A stretch of DNA of 8,963 nucleotides, taken from the NCBI GenBank assembly GCA_964453155.1, contig CAYVQU010000198.1:1-8963 (forward strand), in the 5' to 3' direction. Of the stretch, positions 1 through 6,527 are shown piece by piece (position 1 is the stretch's first letter; every line of letters begins with the position of its first letter). The notes below the pieces were generated by a model. The model was not told the origin of the DNA. It did not search any database and was given only the letters and a program-made list of their open reading frames with translations. The position numbers and the translations under genes are program-made. The DNA is from CAYVQU01 sp964453155. GTDB taxonomy: Bacteria > Chloroflexota > Anaerolineae > Anaerolineales > UBA11858.

Positions 1-638
1 CTTCAACTTTACTACAAGAAGCCCTACTTACTTACTTTTTGGCGAATGTATTGGTTAATGATGTTTACTTAGCTGTGGGATATTTAGCCGGAATTATGAG
101 GGCATTTTTGCAAAATGGTAAACGCCAAGGTTTAAATATCAATTATAGTTATGAAGAAAAACCATTAGGGACTGCCGGTCCACTGGCCCTAATTCGGAAT
201 GATTTAACAAGTTCATTCTTTGTCACCAATGGAGATGTCTTAACTACCCTGCCTTTACATAAAATGATGGATACCCATCAGAGAACAGGAGCCGTGGCAA
301 CTATCGCGGTTCATAAGCGGCAAATGCAAGTAGATTTGGGGGTTGTTGAGTGTAACGATGACAATGTTCTCACTGGGTATATTGAAAAACCCTCCTTTGA
401 TTTTCGGGTGAGTATGGGAATATACATTTTTGAGCCGAGAGTTTTGGAATATATTCCAGACGATGAATACCTGGATTTTCCAGATCTAGTTCTAAAAATG
501 ATAGCAGCCAATGAAAAAGTAATGGCTTATCCGTTTGATGGGTATTGGCAAGATTTGGGTCGCCACGAGGATTACGAACAAGCTGTAAAAGATTATGAAA
601 AACTGCGCCCCCAGATTTTAGGAGAAACATCCCCATGA
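1..638 (+). CDS. Sugar-1-phosphate nucleotidyltransferase (NTP_transferase family), 5' end missing
   Basis: The enzyme joins an NTP to a sugar 1-phosphate to give an NDP-sugar and pyrophosphate, in the cytoplasm. The frame is open from base 3 without a start, and the text begins where such proteins have the helix just after the KP motif. About 30 N-terminal residues, including the GxGTRL nucleotide-binding loop, should therefore lie left of the window. Visible family marks are AVGYLA (about nt 69-86), the PLGTAGPL loop after a charged stretch, NGD at nt 228-236 (metal/sugar phosphate site), EKP at nt 384-392, MGIYIFEP, and the terminal YWQDLGRHEDYEQA block. No left-handed beta-helix acyltransferase domain follows, so it is the short, single-domain form. 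The stop overlaps the next start as ATGA, implying translational coupling with the sugar aminotransferase. The actual sugar and nucleotide (glucose, mannose or another) cannot be read from the sequence. A TTG at 39 is not the start, because conserved residues extend upstream of it. Confidence 0.9.
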   Translation, partial: STLLQEALLTYFLANVLVNDVYLAVGYLAGIMRAFLQNGKRQGLNINYSYEEKPLGTAGPLALIRNDLTSSFFVTNGDVLTTLPLHKMMDTHQRTGAVATIAVHKRQMQVDLGVVECNDDNVLTGYIEKPSFDFRVSMGIYIFEPRVLEYIPDDEYLDFPDLVLKMIAANEKVMAYPFDGYWQDLGRHEDYEQAVKDYEKLRPQILGETSP

Positions 639-1771
639 ATTGGCAAGTTCCTCTAGCAGACTTGGATTATGATCAGGACGAAGAAAATGCTGTTCTGGAG
701 GTGCTAAAAAGTCGGTGGTTGACCTCTGGGATGGTCACCCAGAATTTTGAAAACGAGTTTGGAGAAATTACTGGAAGCAAGCACACCTTGGCGGTAAGCA
801 ATTGTACAGTGGCGCTTCATTTAGCCTGTGAAGCGCTCGAAATAGGCCCCGGTGATGAAGTGATTGTCCCCGCCCTAACATTTGTTGCTTCTGCAAATGC
901 GGTCTTGTATACCGGCGCTAGAGTTCGTTTTGCAGAGGTTACCAGTAAAACGGACTTAAATATCTCTCCTCAGGCTATTGAAGCTCAAATAACACCCGCT
1001 ACCAAAGCTATTGTCGTTGTCCATTATGGCGGCTACCCCTGTCAAATGGACGAAATTTGTAAGTTGGCCAAAAAGTACCAACTGGCCATTATTGAAGACG
1101 CAGCCCATGCTCCCGGAGCGTCAATACATTCTAAACCCTTGGGTACCTGGGGTGATGTTGGCTGTTTTAGTTTCTTTTCCAATAAGAATCTCGCAGTCGG
1201 CGAAGGTGGCATGATCGTAACTGATCGTGACGATTTGGCTGCCAAAATGCGAACCTCTCGCTCCCATGGGATGACAACTTTGACTTGGGATCGTCATCAG
1301 GGGCATGCTTTTAGCTATGATGTGACCGATTTAGGTTATAACTATCGAATTGATGAAATTCGTTCAGCTTTGGGGCTGGCACAACTTCGAAAACTCCTCG
1401 CCAATAATCACCGCCGCAAACTGATTACTCAAAGCTATTGGCGTCATTTTGAGAATTCAGGTTTAATCTTGCCGTTTATGACCGCCGATGGTAACTCGTC
1501 TTATCACATTTTTCCGATTCTATTGCCTAAAAAAGTTGATCGGAAAGCGTTTATGAAATATCTGCGCGCTCAAGGAATCCAGACGAGTATCCATTACCCC
1601 CCAATCCATAAGTTTTCTTATTATCAACAAAAATATCCCGATGTTAGCTTGCCGCTGACGGAAGAAATTTCTCAGTGCGAAGTCACCTTGCCCTTATATC
1701 CAACAATGTCAAATGAACAGGTAGATTTAGTCGTTTCTAAAGTCAAGCAAGCCCTAATAGATTTATCATAA
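635..1771 (+). CDS. DegT/DnrJ/EryC1/StrS family PLP-dependent sugar aminotransferase
   Basis: Fold-type I PLP enzyme of 378 residues, the usual length for the family. Members move an amino group, usually from glutamate, to a keto-sugar nucleotide. The family signature is complete: WLTSG near residue 29, the SNCTVALHLA cofactor-phosphate loop (55-64), GDEVIVPALTFVASANA (73-89), IEDAAHA with the PLP-ring aspartate D155 and H158, and SFFSNKN with the Schiff-base lysine K184, followed by EGG. SRSHGM (208-213), GYNYR (234-238) and the C-terminal SIHYPPIH and LPLYPTMS blocks follow. The ATG overlaps the upstream stop (ATGA), with GGAG at 621-624 as ribosome site. Pairing with a sugar nucleotidyltransferase points to a nucleotide-activated amino sugar for a polysaccharide or glycoprotein. 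Substrate and amination position (C3 or C4) are not decidable here. A few family members are dehydratases, but those replace the lysine, which is present here. Confidence 0.93.
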   Translation: MNWQVPLADLDYDQDEENAVLEVLKSRWLTSGMVTQNFENEFGEITGSKHTLAVSNCTVALHLACEALEIGPGDEVIVPALTFVASANAVLYTGARVRFAEVTSKTDLNISPQAIEAQITPATKAIVVVHYGGYPCQMDEICKLAKKYQLAIIEDAAHAPGASIHSKPLGTWGDVGCFSFFSNKNLAVGEGGMIVTDRDDLAAKMRTSRSHGMTTLTWDRHQGHAFSYDVTDLGYNYRIDEIRSALGLAQLRKLLANNHRRKLITQSYWRHFENSGLILPFMTADGNSSYHIFPILLPKKVDRKAFMKYLRAQGIQTSIHYPPIHKFSYYQQKYPDVSLPLTEEISQCEVTLPLYPTMSNEQVDLVVSKVKQALIDLS

Positions 1772-1787
1772 AAAGCCCAAAATGCAC

Positions 1788-1829
1788 ATCAAAAAAGCCT
1801 GGAGATTTCTGTCTCCAGGCTTTTTTGAT
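1788..1829. terminator. Bidirectional rho-independent terminator between convergent genes
   Basis: A perfect 18-bp inverted repeat (1788-1805 and 1812-1829) with a 6-nt loop TTTCTG. The core is GCCTGGAGA/TCTCCAGGC, flanked by A6 on the left and T6 on the right, so a U-tract follows the GC-rich stem on either strand. More T residues follow (1829-1834), and CCCAAAA (1776-1782) can also pair with TTTTGGG (1831-1837 region) as an outer stem. It lies 17 nt after the aminotransferase stop and 9 nt after the stop of the opposing methyltransferase gene, so it can end both transcripts. Confidence 0.95.
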
Positions 1830-1837
1830 TTTTTGGG

Positions 1838-2704
1838 TTAACTATTTTTCTGACGTTTACGATACCCTTTGATCCATCGCATCCCGAATTCATCTCGTCC
1901 TAAAGATAAATCCGCGGCCAAAATTGCGGTGTTTACCTCCGTAACAAGCGGGTTGGTGATGGGGCAGGTAACCCCGGCCTGAATGGCCATCGCTAAAAAG
2001 GCGGAATTCACAAACTTTCGATCTGGTAGACCGAAAGAAACATTACTGGCCCCCATCGTGATATTGACGCCAAATTCCGCGACGATCAACTTGACGGTAT
2101 CGAGGGTAACTTTGCCAGCATTGCTGTCCGCGCCCATGGTCAAAGTTAACGGGTCAATGACGATATCCTCAGTTGGGATTCCCATTTTGTTGGCCCGTTC
2201 AATGATCTTTGCAGCCACTTTTAAGCGCGCTTCTGGTGTGGCAGGAATACCATCATCATCCATGCATAAGCCAATTACGGCTGCTTGATGCTCTTTGACC
2301 AACGGTAAGACCGCCTCTAAAGATTTCTCCTCGCCATTTACCGAATTAACCAGGGCCTTCCCCTCATATAAGGATAACGCCGCATCCAAGGCTTTTGGGT
2401 TAGCGGTGTCAATACATAGGGGTACATCAGTCACTTCCATGACTGTTTTCATGACTTCACTCAATAATGCAACTTCATCAGCTCCCGGGACACCGGCATT
2501 GACGTCCAAAATTCCAGCCCCTGCATCGACCTGGCTTACGGCATCGATTTTCACAATATCGAGATCCCCGGCTTCGAGGGCGGCTAATACCTTCTTGCGC
2601 CCGGTGGGGTTGATACGCTCTCCGATCATTACAGTTGGGTTTTGGCGACTGATTTTGATCGTCTTGTTTTTTGAGTGGATGATGGTGATTAGGTCATTCG
2701 ACAT
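1838..2704 (-). CDS. Methyltetrahydrofolate:corrinoid-protein-type methyltransferase (pterin-binding domain)
   Basis: A 288-residue TIM-barrel protein of the pterin-binding family that includes AcsE, MtgA and the folate domain of MetH. Members pass the methyl group of methyltetrahydrofolate to or from the cobalt of a corrinoid protein. Visible marks are GERINPTGRKK (28-38), as in MetH and MtgA, DVNAG (67-71), LCIDTANPKAL (96-106) with D99, NSVNGE with N120, IDPL with D184, and GASNVSFGLP with N221. These match in order the pterin-binding Asp/Asn set of AcsE. Dihydropteroate synthase is less likely: the GERIN start and ASNVSFGLP block belong to the methyltransferase branch. No corrinoid protein, CO dehydrogenase/acetyl-CoA synthase or methylamine-type gene is next to it, so the methyl acceptor is unknown. 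The gene stands alone, divergent from hsp20-lon. GGAG on the minus strand (2714-2711) lies 6 nt before the ATG. Confidence 0.88.
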   Translation of the reverse strand: MSNDLITIIHSKNKTIKISRQNPTVMIGERINPTGRKKVLAALEAGDLDIVKIDAVSQVDAGAGILDVNAGVPGADEVALLSEVMKTVMEVTDVPLCIDTANPKALDAALSLYEGKALVNSVNGEEKSLEAVLPLVKEHQAAVIGLCMDDDGIPATPEARLKVAAKIIERANKMGIPTEDIVIDPLTLTMGADSNAGKVTLDTVKLIVAEFGVNITMGASNVSFGLPDRKFVNSAFLAMAIQAGVTCPITNPLVTEVNTAILAADLSLGRDEFGMRWIKGYRKRQKNS

Positions 2705-2710
2705 TTTTAA

Positions 2711-2714
2711 CTCC
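2711..2714 (-). promoter_or_regulatory. Ribosome binding site of the methyltransferase gene
   Basis: CTCC on the plus strand reads GGAG on the minus strand, with 6 nt to the ATG at 2704-2702. It supports that start. Confidence 0.75.
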
Positions 2715-2749
2715 AGTTAGTGGATATCCTCTGAGTAGGCATTTTCTGA

Positions 2750-2755
2750 ATTATA
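2750..2755 (-). promoter_or_regulatory. Candidate -10 box for the methyltransferase gene
   Basis: A perfect TATAAT reads on the minus strand from 2755 to 2750 and would start a leader of about 40 nt. The -35 region is poor: TTTAGT at 17-nt spacing matches only three consensus bases. The position in the divergent spacer is right, but recognition may need an activator or may be weak. Confidence 0.4.
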
Positions 2756-2833
2756 TCGGAGAATGTGTAAAGACTAAAGATATTCGACAAATCTGAAAGG
2801 GTATTTGCAAAAAAACGCATTCTATAGGAGAAG

Positions 2834-2842
2834 TGTTATAAT
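2834..2842 (+). promoter_or_regulatory. Extended -10 promoter of the hsp20-lon operon
   Basis: TGTTATAAT is a TGn extended element joined to a perfect TATAAT (2837-2842). No good -35 hexamer lies 16-18 nt upstream; TTGCAA at 2805-2810 is 26 nt away, which is too far. Extended -10 promoters can work without a -35 box. The start would fall near 2849, giving a leader of about 138 nt before the hsp20 ATG. No sigma-32 box, CIRCE or complete HAIR element is visible. Confidence 0.55.
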
Positions 2843-2889
2843 CGACCGTGATCAAACCCATAGATTTGAGTGAGTTTTTTTTGCAATTA

Positions 2890-2907
2890 GATCATAGAAA
2901 CATGATC
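2890..2907. promoter_or_regulatory. Dyad GATCAT-N6-ATGATC in the hsp20 leader
   Basis: A perfect 6-bp inverted repeat (2890-2895 and 2902-2907) around AGAAAC, about 40 nt after the predicted transcription start. The palindrome TGATCA occurs at 2903-2908 and also at 2849-2854, next to the start. This could be an operator or a small RNA hairpin. No known regulator motif was recognised. Confidence 0.3.
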
Positions 2908-2912
2908 ATATC

Positions 2913-2980
2913 CTCCATTCGCCAAGATGTAAGATATCAATCAGGGTGGCATTCCCGCAATAAAAATAACCCTGTTGGAG
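2913..2980 (+). promoter_or_regulatory. Possible fold in the hsp20 leader hiding the Shine-Dalgarno site
   Basis: CTCCA at 2913-2917 is the exact complement of TGGAG at 2976-2980, which contains the hsp20 Shine-Dalgarno. Inside it, CAGGGT (2942-2947) pairs perfectly with ACCCTG (2969-2974), ending 1 nt before the Shine-Dalgarno arm, so the two helices could stack. An RNA thermometer upstream of a small heat-shock gene would fit known biology, but the arms are short and there is no ROSE or fourU signature. This is inference only. Confidence 0.3.
2977..2980 (+). promoter_or_regulatory. Ribosome binding site that fixes the hsp20 start
   Basis: GGAG lies 6 nt before ATG 2987. The in-frame TTG at 2975 overlaps this site and has no Shine-Dalgarno of its own, so ATG 2987 is the start. 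Confidence 0.8.
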
Positions 2981-2986
2981 CGATTA

Positions 2987-3409
2987 ATGGTAACAATAGA
3001 ATTAAAATCTTCATCTAAAGAGCCAGATTGGTATTCACTAGATGATAATGAATCGCAAATAGGTAACTTTCACTATCGAGTTACCTCAAAATCGCGCAAG
3101 TGGCGTCCGCCAACAGATGTTTTCGAAACCCCGGACGCCATAATTGTGCGGGTTGAGATTGCAGGGATGCAAGAATCTGATTTTTCGGTATCCTTGGATG
3201 ATCGTTTCCTGACAATCAGCGGTGCCCGATCCGATAAATCTGAGCAACGGGCATTTCATCAGATGGAGGTCCGATTTGGTGAATTTATTACTCAAGTTGA
3301 ATTAAATTGGACCATTGATGCCCAATCTGTTGAAGCGGTTTACAGCGAAGGGTTTCTTAGGCTGGTTTTGCCCAAAGCTAAAAAACACAAAATTGACATA
3401 AGGAATTAA
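2987..3409 (+). CDS. Small heat-shock protein, Hsp20/alpha-crystallin family
   Basis: An ATP-independent holdase of 140 residues that binds unfolding proteins in the cytoplasm and keeps them refoldable. The alpha-crystallin domain spans about residues 39-133. It starts with PPTDVFETPDAIIVRVEIAG (41-60), continues with the SLDDRFLTISG strands (69-79), and ends in the AVYSEGFLRLVLPK block (117-130), the family A-x-x-x-x-G-[VF]-L signature. The C-terminus carries an I-x-I anchor (I136-D137-I138), which in the family inserts into a neighbouring dimer during oligomer assembly. The first 38 residues are a polar, variable arm. The lon start lies 1 nt after the stop, so both are translated from one message. 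A TTG 12 nt upstream would add four residues but would sit on the ribosome site. Confidence 0.92.
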   Translation: MVTIELKSSSKEPDWYSLDDNESQIGNFHYRVTSKSRKWRPPTDVFETPDAIIVRVEIAGMQESDFSVSLDDRFLTISGARSDKSEQRAFHQMEVRFGEFITQVELNWTIDAQSVEAVYSEGFLRLVLPKAKKHKIDIRN

Positions 3410-3410
3410 T

Positions 3411-5987
3411 ATGCCAGCTTCGCGTTGGAATTCTGATATTCTAGAGTTATTGCAAATGTTCGAGGGGGATGATTTAACCCTCAGTGACTTAATCTTTAAA
3501 TCAATTCCGATAAAGGACGGAACTTCGGCTTCTTCCGAGAAATCAGATCCAGTTTCTGAAGATGAGACGGATCAAATTCCCTTAGAGTTGCCAATATTGC
3601 CTTTACGAGGTTTGGTCGTCTATCCAGAAACAGCCGTCCCGCTAACTATTGGGCAACCTCGTTCGATCCGTCTGGTTGATGACGTGGTTTCAAACGATAA
3701 AAAGTATATCGGCCTGATCGCCTCCAAAAACCCTGAATTGGATACCCCTGGCCCAGAAGAGTTATTTTCGGTTGGAACTGTTGCTGTTGTTCACCGCATG
3801 TTCCGCGCCCCAGATGGCACCATTCGACTTTTAGTTCAAGGGACAACCCGGTTTCGTTTAGAAGAAATGATCCAAGAAGAGCCATACCTGAAAGCCCGGA
3901 TTCAATTGGTTCCAGAAATTGAGGAGGAAAACCTTCAAATCGAAGCTTTAGGGCGTACTGCCAGAGATCAGTTCGCCCGCATTGCTGAAATGATCCCTTC
4001 GATTCCGCGTGAATTAGTTGAATCGGTCATGCTGTTGGAAGATCCCTCTCAAACCGTTTACACTATTGCCAATTTTCAACGCATAGAACTAGAAGATGCG
4101 CAGGAATTACTAGAACTGAATTCGGTTGAGGCTAAACTAGAGAAACTCACAGCTTTATTGGCCCGGGAGGTCGAAGTCTTAGAGATCGGTCAGAAAATTC
4201 AAAATGAGGCCCGGTCTGAAATTGAGAAAGTTCAACGTGAATACTTTTTACGCGAACAGCTCAAGGCGATTCAACGCGAACTCGGTGAAGGGGATGAACA
4301 AACTGCTGAGGTGGATGAATTCCGGCAGAAAATTGAAGCGGCAAATTTACCTGAAGAGGCGGATAAACAAGCCCGACGCGAACTTGACCGAATGGCCCGT
4401 TTACCAACAGCTGCCGCAGAGTATGGGGTCATTCGGACCTATTTGGACTGGATCGTCACGCTTCCTTGGAATAAGACCACGACTGATAATTTGGAAATTC
4501 CTCACGCCCGAGAAGTATTGGATCAAGACCACTTTGGGCTCGAAGATGTTAAAGAACGGATTTTAGAGTTCTTGGCTGTCAGAAGATTGGGTGAAGAACG
4601 GGCTGAAGAGTTTTCGGATGATGAAGGTGATGAGATCCGGCGGTTGCGAGAGGGCGTTATCTTGTGCTTTGTAGGACCTCCGGGGGTCGGTAAAACATCT
4701 TTGGGACGGTCAATTGCCCGATCAATGGAGCGAAAATTTATTCGCATCTCTCTTGGTGGTGTGCGCGATGAAGCTGAAATACGGGGCCATCGTCGCACTT
4801 ATATTGGTGCCCTTCCTGGCCGGATTCTCCAGGCCCTCAGGCGGGTTGAATCGCATAACCCGGTGTTTATGTTGGATGAGATCGATAAGCTCAGCACGAG
4901 CTTCCAGGGTGACCCGGCTTCAGCCCTCCTCGAAGTTTTGGACCCAGAGCAGAATTCTGAATTCCGAGACCATTACCTGGAAGTGGGGTATGACCTTTCT
5001 CAGGTCATGTTTATTACCACGGCGAATTGGATTGAGAATATCCCTGGCCCATTGCGGGATCGAATGGAAGTTATCATGCTCTCTGGGTATACCGAGGGGG
5101 AGAAAGTAGAGATCGCCAATGGTTATTTGATTCCCCGTCAAATTCGGGAAAATAGTTTGCGGCCCACTGAAATAAAATTTTTGCCGGAAGCCCTCAAAGA
5201 GATTATTCGATACTACACCCGTGAAGCAGGGGTTCGGAATTTAGAACGGGAAATTGGGGCCGTTTGTCGCAAGGTAGTGACCCGGATCGCCGAGGGCGAA
5301 ATAGAAACGATAGAAATCTCCCCAGAAATTGTGCGCGAATATTTGGGGCGCCCTCGGATTTTAGGCAATGAAGAAATCGCATTAAGGACGAAGATGCCCG
5401 GAGTTGCGATCGGTTTAGCCTGGACACCTACCGGCGGTGACGTATTATTCGTTGAAGCCACCCAAATGCCGGGTAGTAAAGGCTTCCAATTAACCGGTTC
5501 CCTTGGTAATGTCATGAAAGAATCTGCTCGCACTGCGTTATCCTATGTTCGTTCTCAGGCCGAACGCTATGGTTTAGCAGAAGACTTTTATGCTGATTCA
5601 GACTTTCACATCCACGTGCCTGCCGGCGCCCAGCCAAAAGATGGCCCCTCTGCTGGCGTCACGATGGCAACTGCCCTGGTTTCATTGGTTTCGGGGCGTT
5701 CGGTGTGCCCAGAAGTGGGCATGACGGGCGAAATCACGCTGCGTGGACAGGTGTTACCGGTAGGGGGCATTAAGGAAAAAGTCTTGGCTGCCCATCGTTC
5801 TGGTCTAAAGAAAGTTATTCTACCCAAACGTAATGAAGTCGACCTCGAAGATATTCCTGAAGAAGTTCAAGAGTCTATGACTTTTACTTTCGTTGAAAAA
5901 GTGGATGAGGTCTTTACCGCCGCGCTTGAACCCGCGCCTGAAATTGATCATCCTGAAACAAACATTCAGGATGCAGAAGCGGACTAG
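3411..5987 (+). CDS. lon: ATP-dependent protease Lon (S16, LonA type)
   Basis: A cytoplasmic AAA+ serine protease of 858 residues (E. coli Lon has 784) that unfolds and degrades damaged and regulatory proteins. Order of parts: an extra acidic N-terminal arm (1-56); the LON substrate-binding domain from LELPILPLRGLVVYP (58-72) to about 250; a charged helical region (about 255-330); the AAA+ module with Walker A GPPGVGKT (422-429), Walker B FMLDEID (486-492) and the GGVRDEAEIRGHRRTYIGA block (449-467); then the protease domain with PKDGPSAG, nucleophile S747, and GGIKEK, catalytic K790. The S-to-K distance of 43 residues equals that of E. coli S679/K722. Additions to the standard form are the N-terminal arm, an acidic insertion just before Walker A (about 394-414) and an acidic tail (839-858). 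AGGA (3400-3404) precedes the ATG. The hsp20-lon pairing suggests a shared stress response. Confidence 0.98.
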   Translation: MPASRWNSDILELLQMFEGDDLTLSDLIFKSIPIKDGTSASSEKSDPVSEDETDQIPLELPILPLRGLVVYPETAVPLTIGQPRSIRLVDDVVSNDKKYIGLIASKNPELDTPGPEELFSVGTVAVVHRMFRAPDGTIRLLVQGTTRFRLEEMIQEEPYLKARIQLVPEIEEENLQIEALGRTARDQFARIAEMIPSIPRELVESVMLLEDPSQTVYTIANFQRIELEDAQELLELNSVEAKLEKLTALLAREVEVLEIGQKIQNEARSEIEKVQREYFLREQLKAIQRELGEGDEQTAEVDEFRQKIEAANLPEEADKQARRELDRMARLPTAAAEYGVIRTYLDWIVTLPWNKTTTDNLEIPHAREVLDQDHFGLEDVKERILEFLAVRRLGEERAEEFSDDEGDEIRRLREGVILCFVGPPGVGKTSLGRSIARSMERKFIRISLGGVRDEAEIRGHRRTYIGALPGRILQALRRVESHNPVFMLDEIDKLSTSFQGDPASALLEVLDPEQNSEFRDHYLEVGYDLSQVMFITTANWIENIPGPLRDRMEVIMLSGYTEGEKVEIANGYLIPRQIRENSLRPTEIKFLPEALKEIIRYYTREAGVRNLEREIGAVCRKVVTRIAEGEIETIEISPEIVREYLGRPRILGNEEIALRTKMPGVAIGLAWTPTGGDVLFVEATQMPGSKGFQLTGSLGNVMKESARTALSYVRSQAERYGLAEDFYADSDFHIHVPAGAQPKDGPSAGVTMATALVSLVSGRSVCPEVGMTGEITLRGQVLPVGGIKEKVLAAHRSGLKKVILPKRNEVDLEDIPEEVQESMTFTFVEKVDEVFTAALEPAPEIDHPETNIQDAEAD

Positions 5988-6030
5988 GCCAATTATTGTA
6001 CCCATTGGGTGCCAAACATCGGAGAAACAC

Positions 6031-6402
6031 ATGGCCCAAAAAGTTATGTTAGTTGAGGATGATCCAATTATGATTGACCTCCTCAGCACATTACTTGATC
6101 TTGAAGGATTTGAAGTTTCAACCTTATCTAGTGGGAAAAACTTTATTGAAGCAGTCAAATCATTTAACCCAGATGTCATCTTGCTGGACGTTCATTTGCG
6201 GGGTATGGGGGGCATTGAGGTCAACGGCTTTGATTTGCTGAAAGAAATCCGCGCTGACGCTGCCTCACAGGACTGTACTGTCGTTATGTCTTCGGGCATG
6301 GATTTCAGATTAAAAAGTGATCAAGAAAAAGCTGACGGGTTTATTCAGAAACCCTATATGCCAGGTGATCTGGTGGAGATGATAAAAGCATTGGCAAATT
6401 AG
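6031..6402 (+). CDS. Stand-alone response regulator receiver (CheY-like)
   Basis: A single receiver domain of 123 residues with no DNA-binding or enzymatic output. It likely works by phosphorylation-dependent contact with a partner or as a phosphate shuttle. All the active-site residues are visible: acidic pair D10/D11 in LVEDDP, phospho-acceptor D53 in ILLDVHL, S88 in VVMSSGMD, and K107 in QKPY. The loop after D53 is longer than usual: GMGG is followed by GIEVNGFDLL, so about five residues are inserted before the helix that normally begins GFELL. GGAG at 6021-6024 with 6 nt spacing fixes the start. An in-frame ATG at 5893 would place 46 non-conserved residues inside the end of lon. It lies 43 nt after lon with no terminator between, so co-transcription is possible. 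No histidine kinase is in the window, so its input is unknown. Confidence 0.92.
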   Translation: MAQKVMLVEDDPIMIDLLSTLLDLEGFEVSTLSSGKNFIEAVKSFNPDVILLDVHLRGMGGIEVNGFDLLKEIRADAASQDCTVVMSSGMDFRLKSDQEKADGFIQKPYMPGDLVEMIKALAN

Positions 6403-6459
6403 AAATTTTGTCCGGTTTTGGGAATCAATTATCGGTAATTATGCCAACTAGAACTACAA

Positions 6460-6489
6460 TTGCTGAAATCTTGGATTAGAATAAATAAT
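6460..6489 (+). promoter_or_regulatory. Weak candidate promoter before the PHP-AlbA_2 gene
   Basis: TTGCTG (6460-6465), an 18-nt gap and AATAAT (6484-6489) make a loose sigma-70-like pair. TAGAAT at 6477-6482 is an alternative -10 without a -35. The 125-nt AT-rich gap after the receiver gene makes a new promoter plausible but does not prove it. A small AATTA-TCGG-TAATT hairpin (6427-6440) lies upstream, without a U-tract. Confidence 0.25.
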
Positions 6490-6527
6490 TAAAGATTTTC
6501 AGAGAGAAAGATTATATCGAGTGAATA

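Noticed and set aside
39..41. TTG as the start of the nucleotidyltransferase
   Set aside because: The frame is open to base 3, and the residues before the TTG fit the family helix that precedes AVGYLA. The core N-terminal motif must lie outside the window, so the gene is truncated and does not start here.
2295..2720. Long plus-strand frame opposite the methyltransferase gene
   Set aside because: It is antisense to a clear conserved gene, has Ser/Ala/Thr-rich low-information content and no recognisable domain.
2866..2871. TTGAGT as half of an HspR HAIR element
   Set aside because: The matching ACTCAA half is missing at the expected 7-nt spacing; a run of T follows instead.
2852..2882. Terminator-like TCAAA/TTTGA hairpin followed by T8
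   Set aside because: The stem has only five A/T-rich pairs, and the T run is separated from it by several bases. It is too weak for a rho-independent terminator or attenuator.
2975..2977. TTG as the hsp20 start
   Set aside because: It overlaps the GGAG that serves ATG 2987 and has no ribosome site of its own.
5989..6008. CCAAT/ATTGG hairpin after lon
   Set aside because: Five pairs, a ten-base loop and no U-tract; not a terminator.
5893..6030. 46-residue N-terminal extension of the receiver protein
   Set aside because: It lies within the end of lon in another frame and is not receiver-like. ATG 6031 has GGAG at ideal spacing and begins the domain exactly.
6427..6440. AATTA-TCGG-TAATT hairpin after the receiver gene
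   Set aside because: An A/T-only 5-bp stem without a U-tract, likely by chance in AT-rich sequence.
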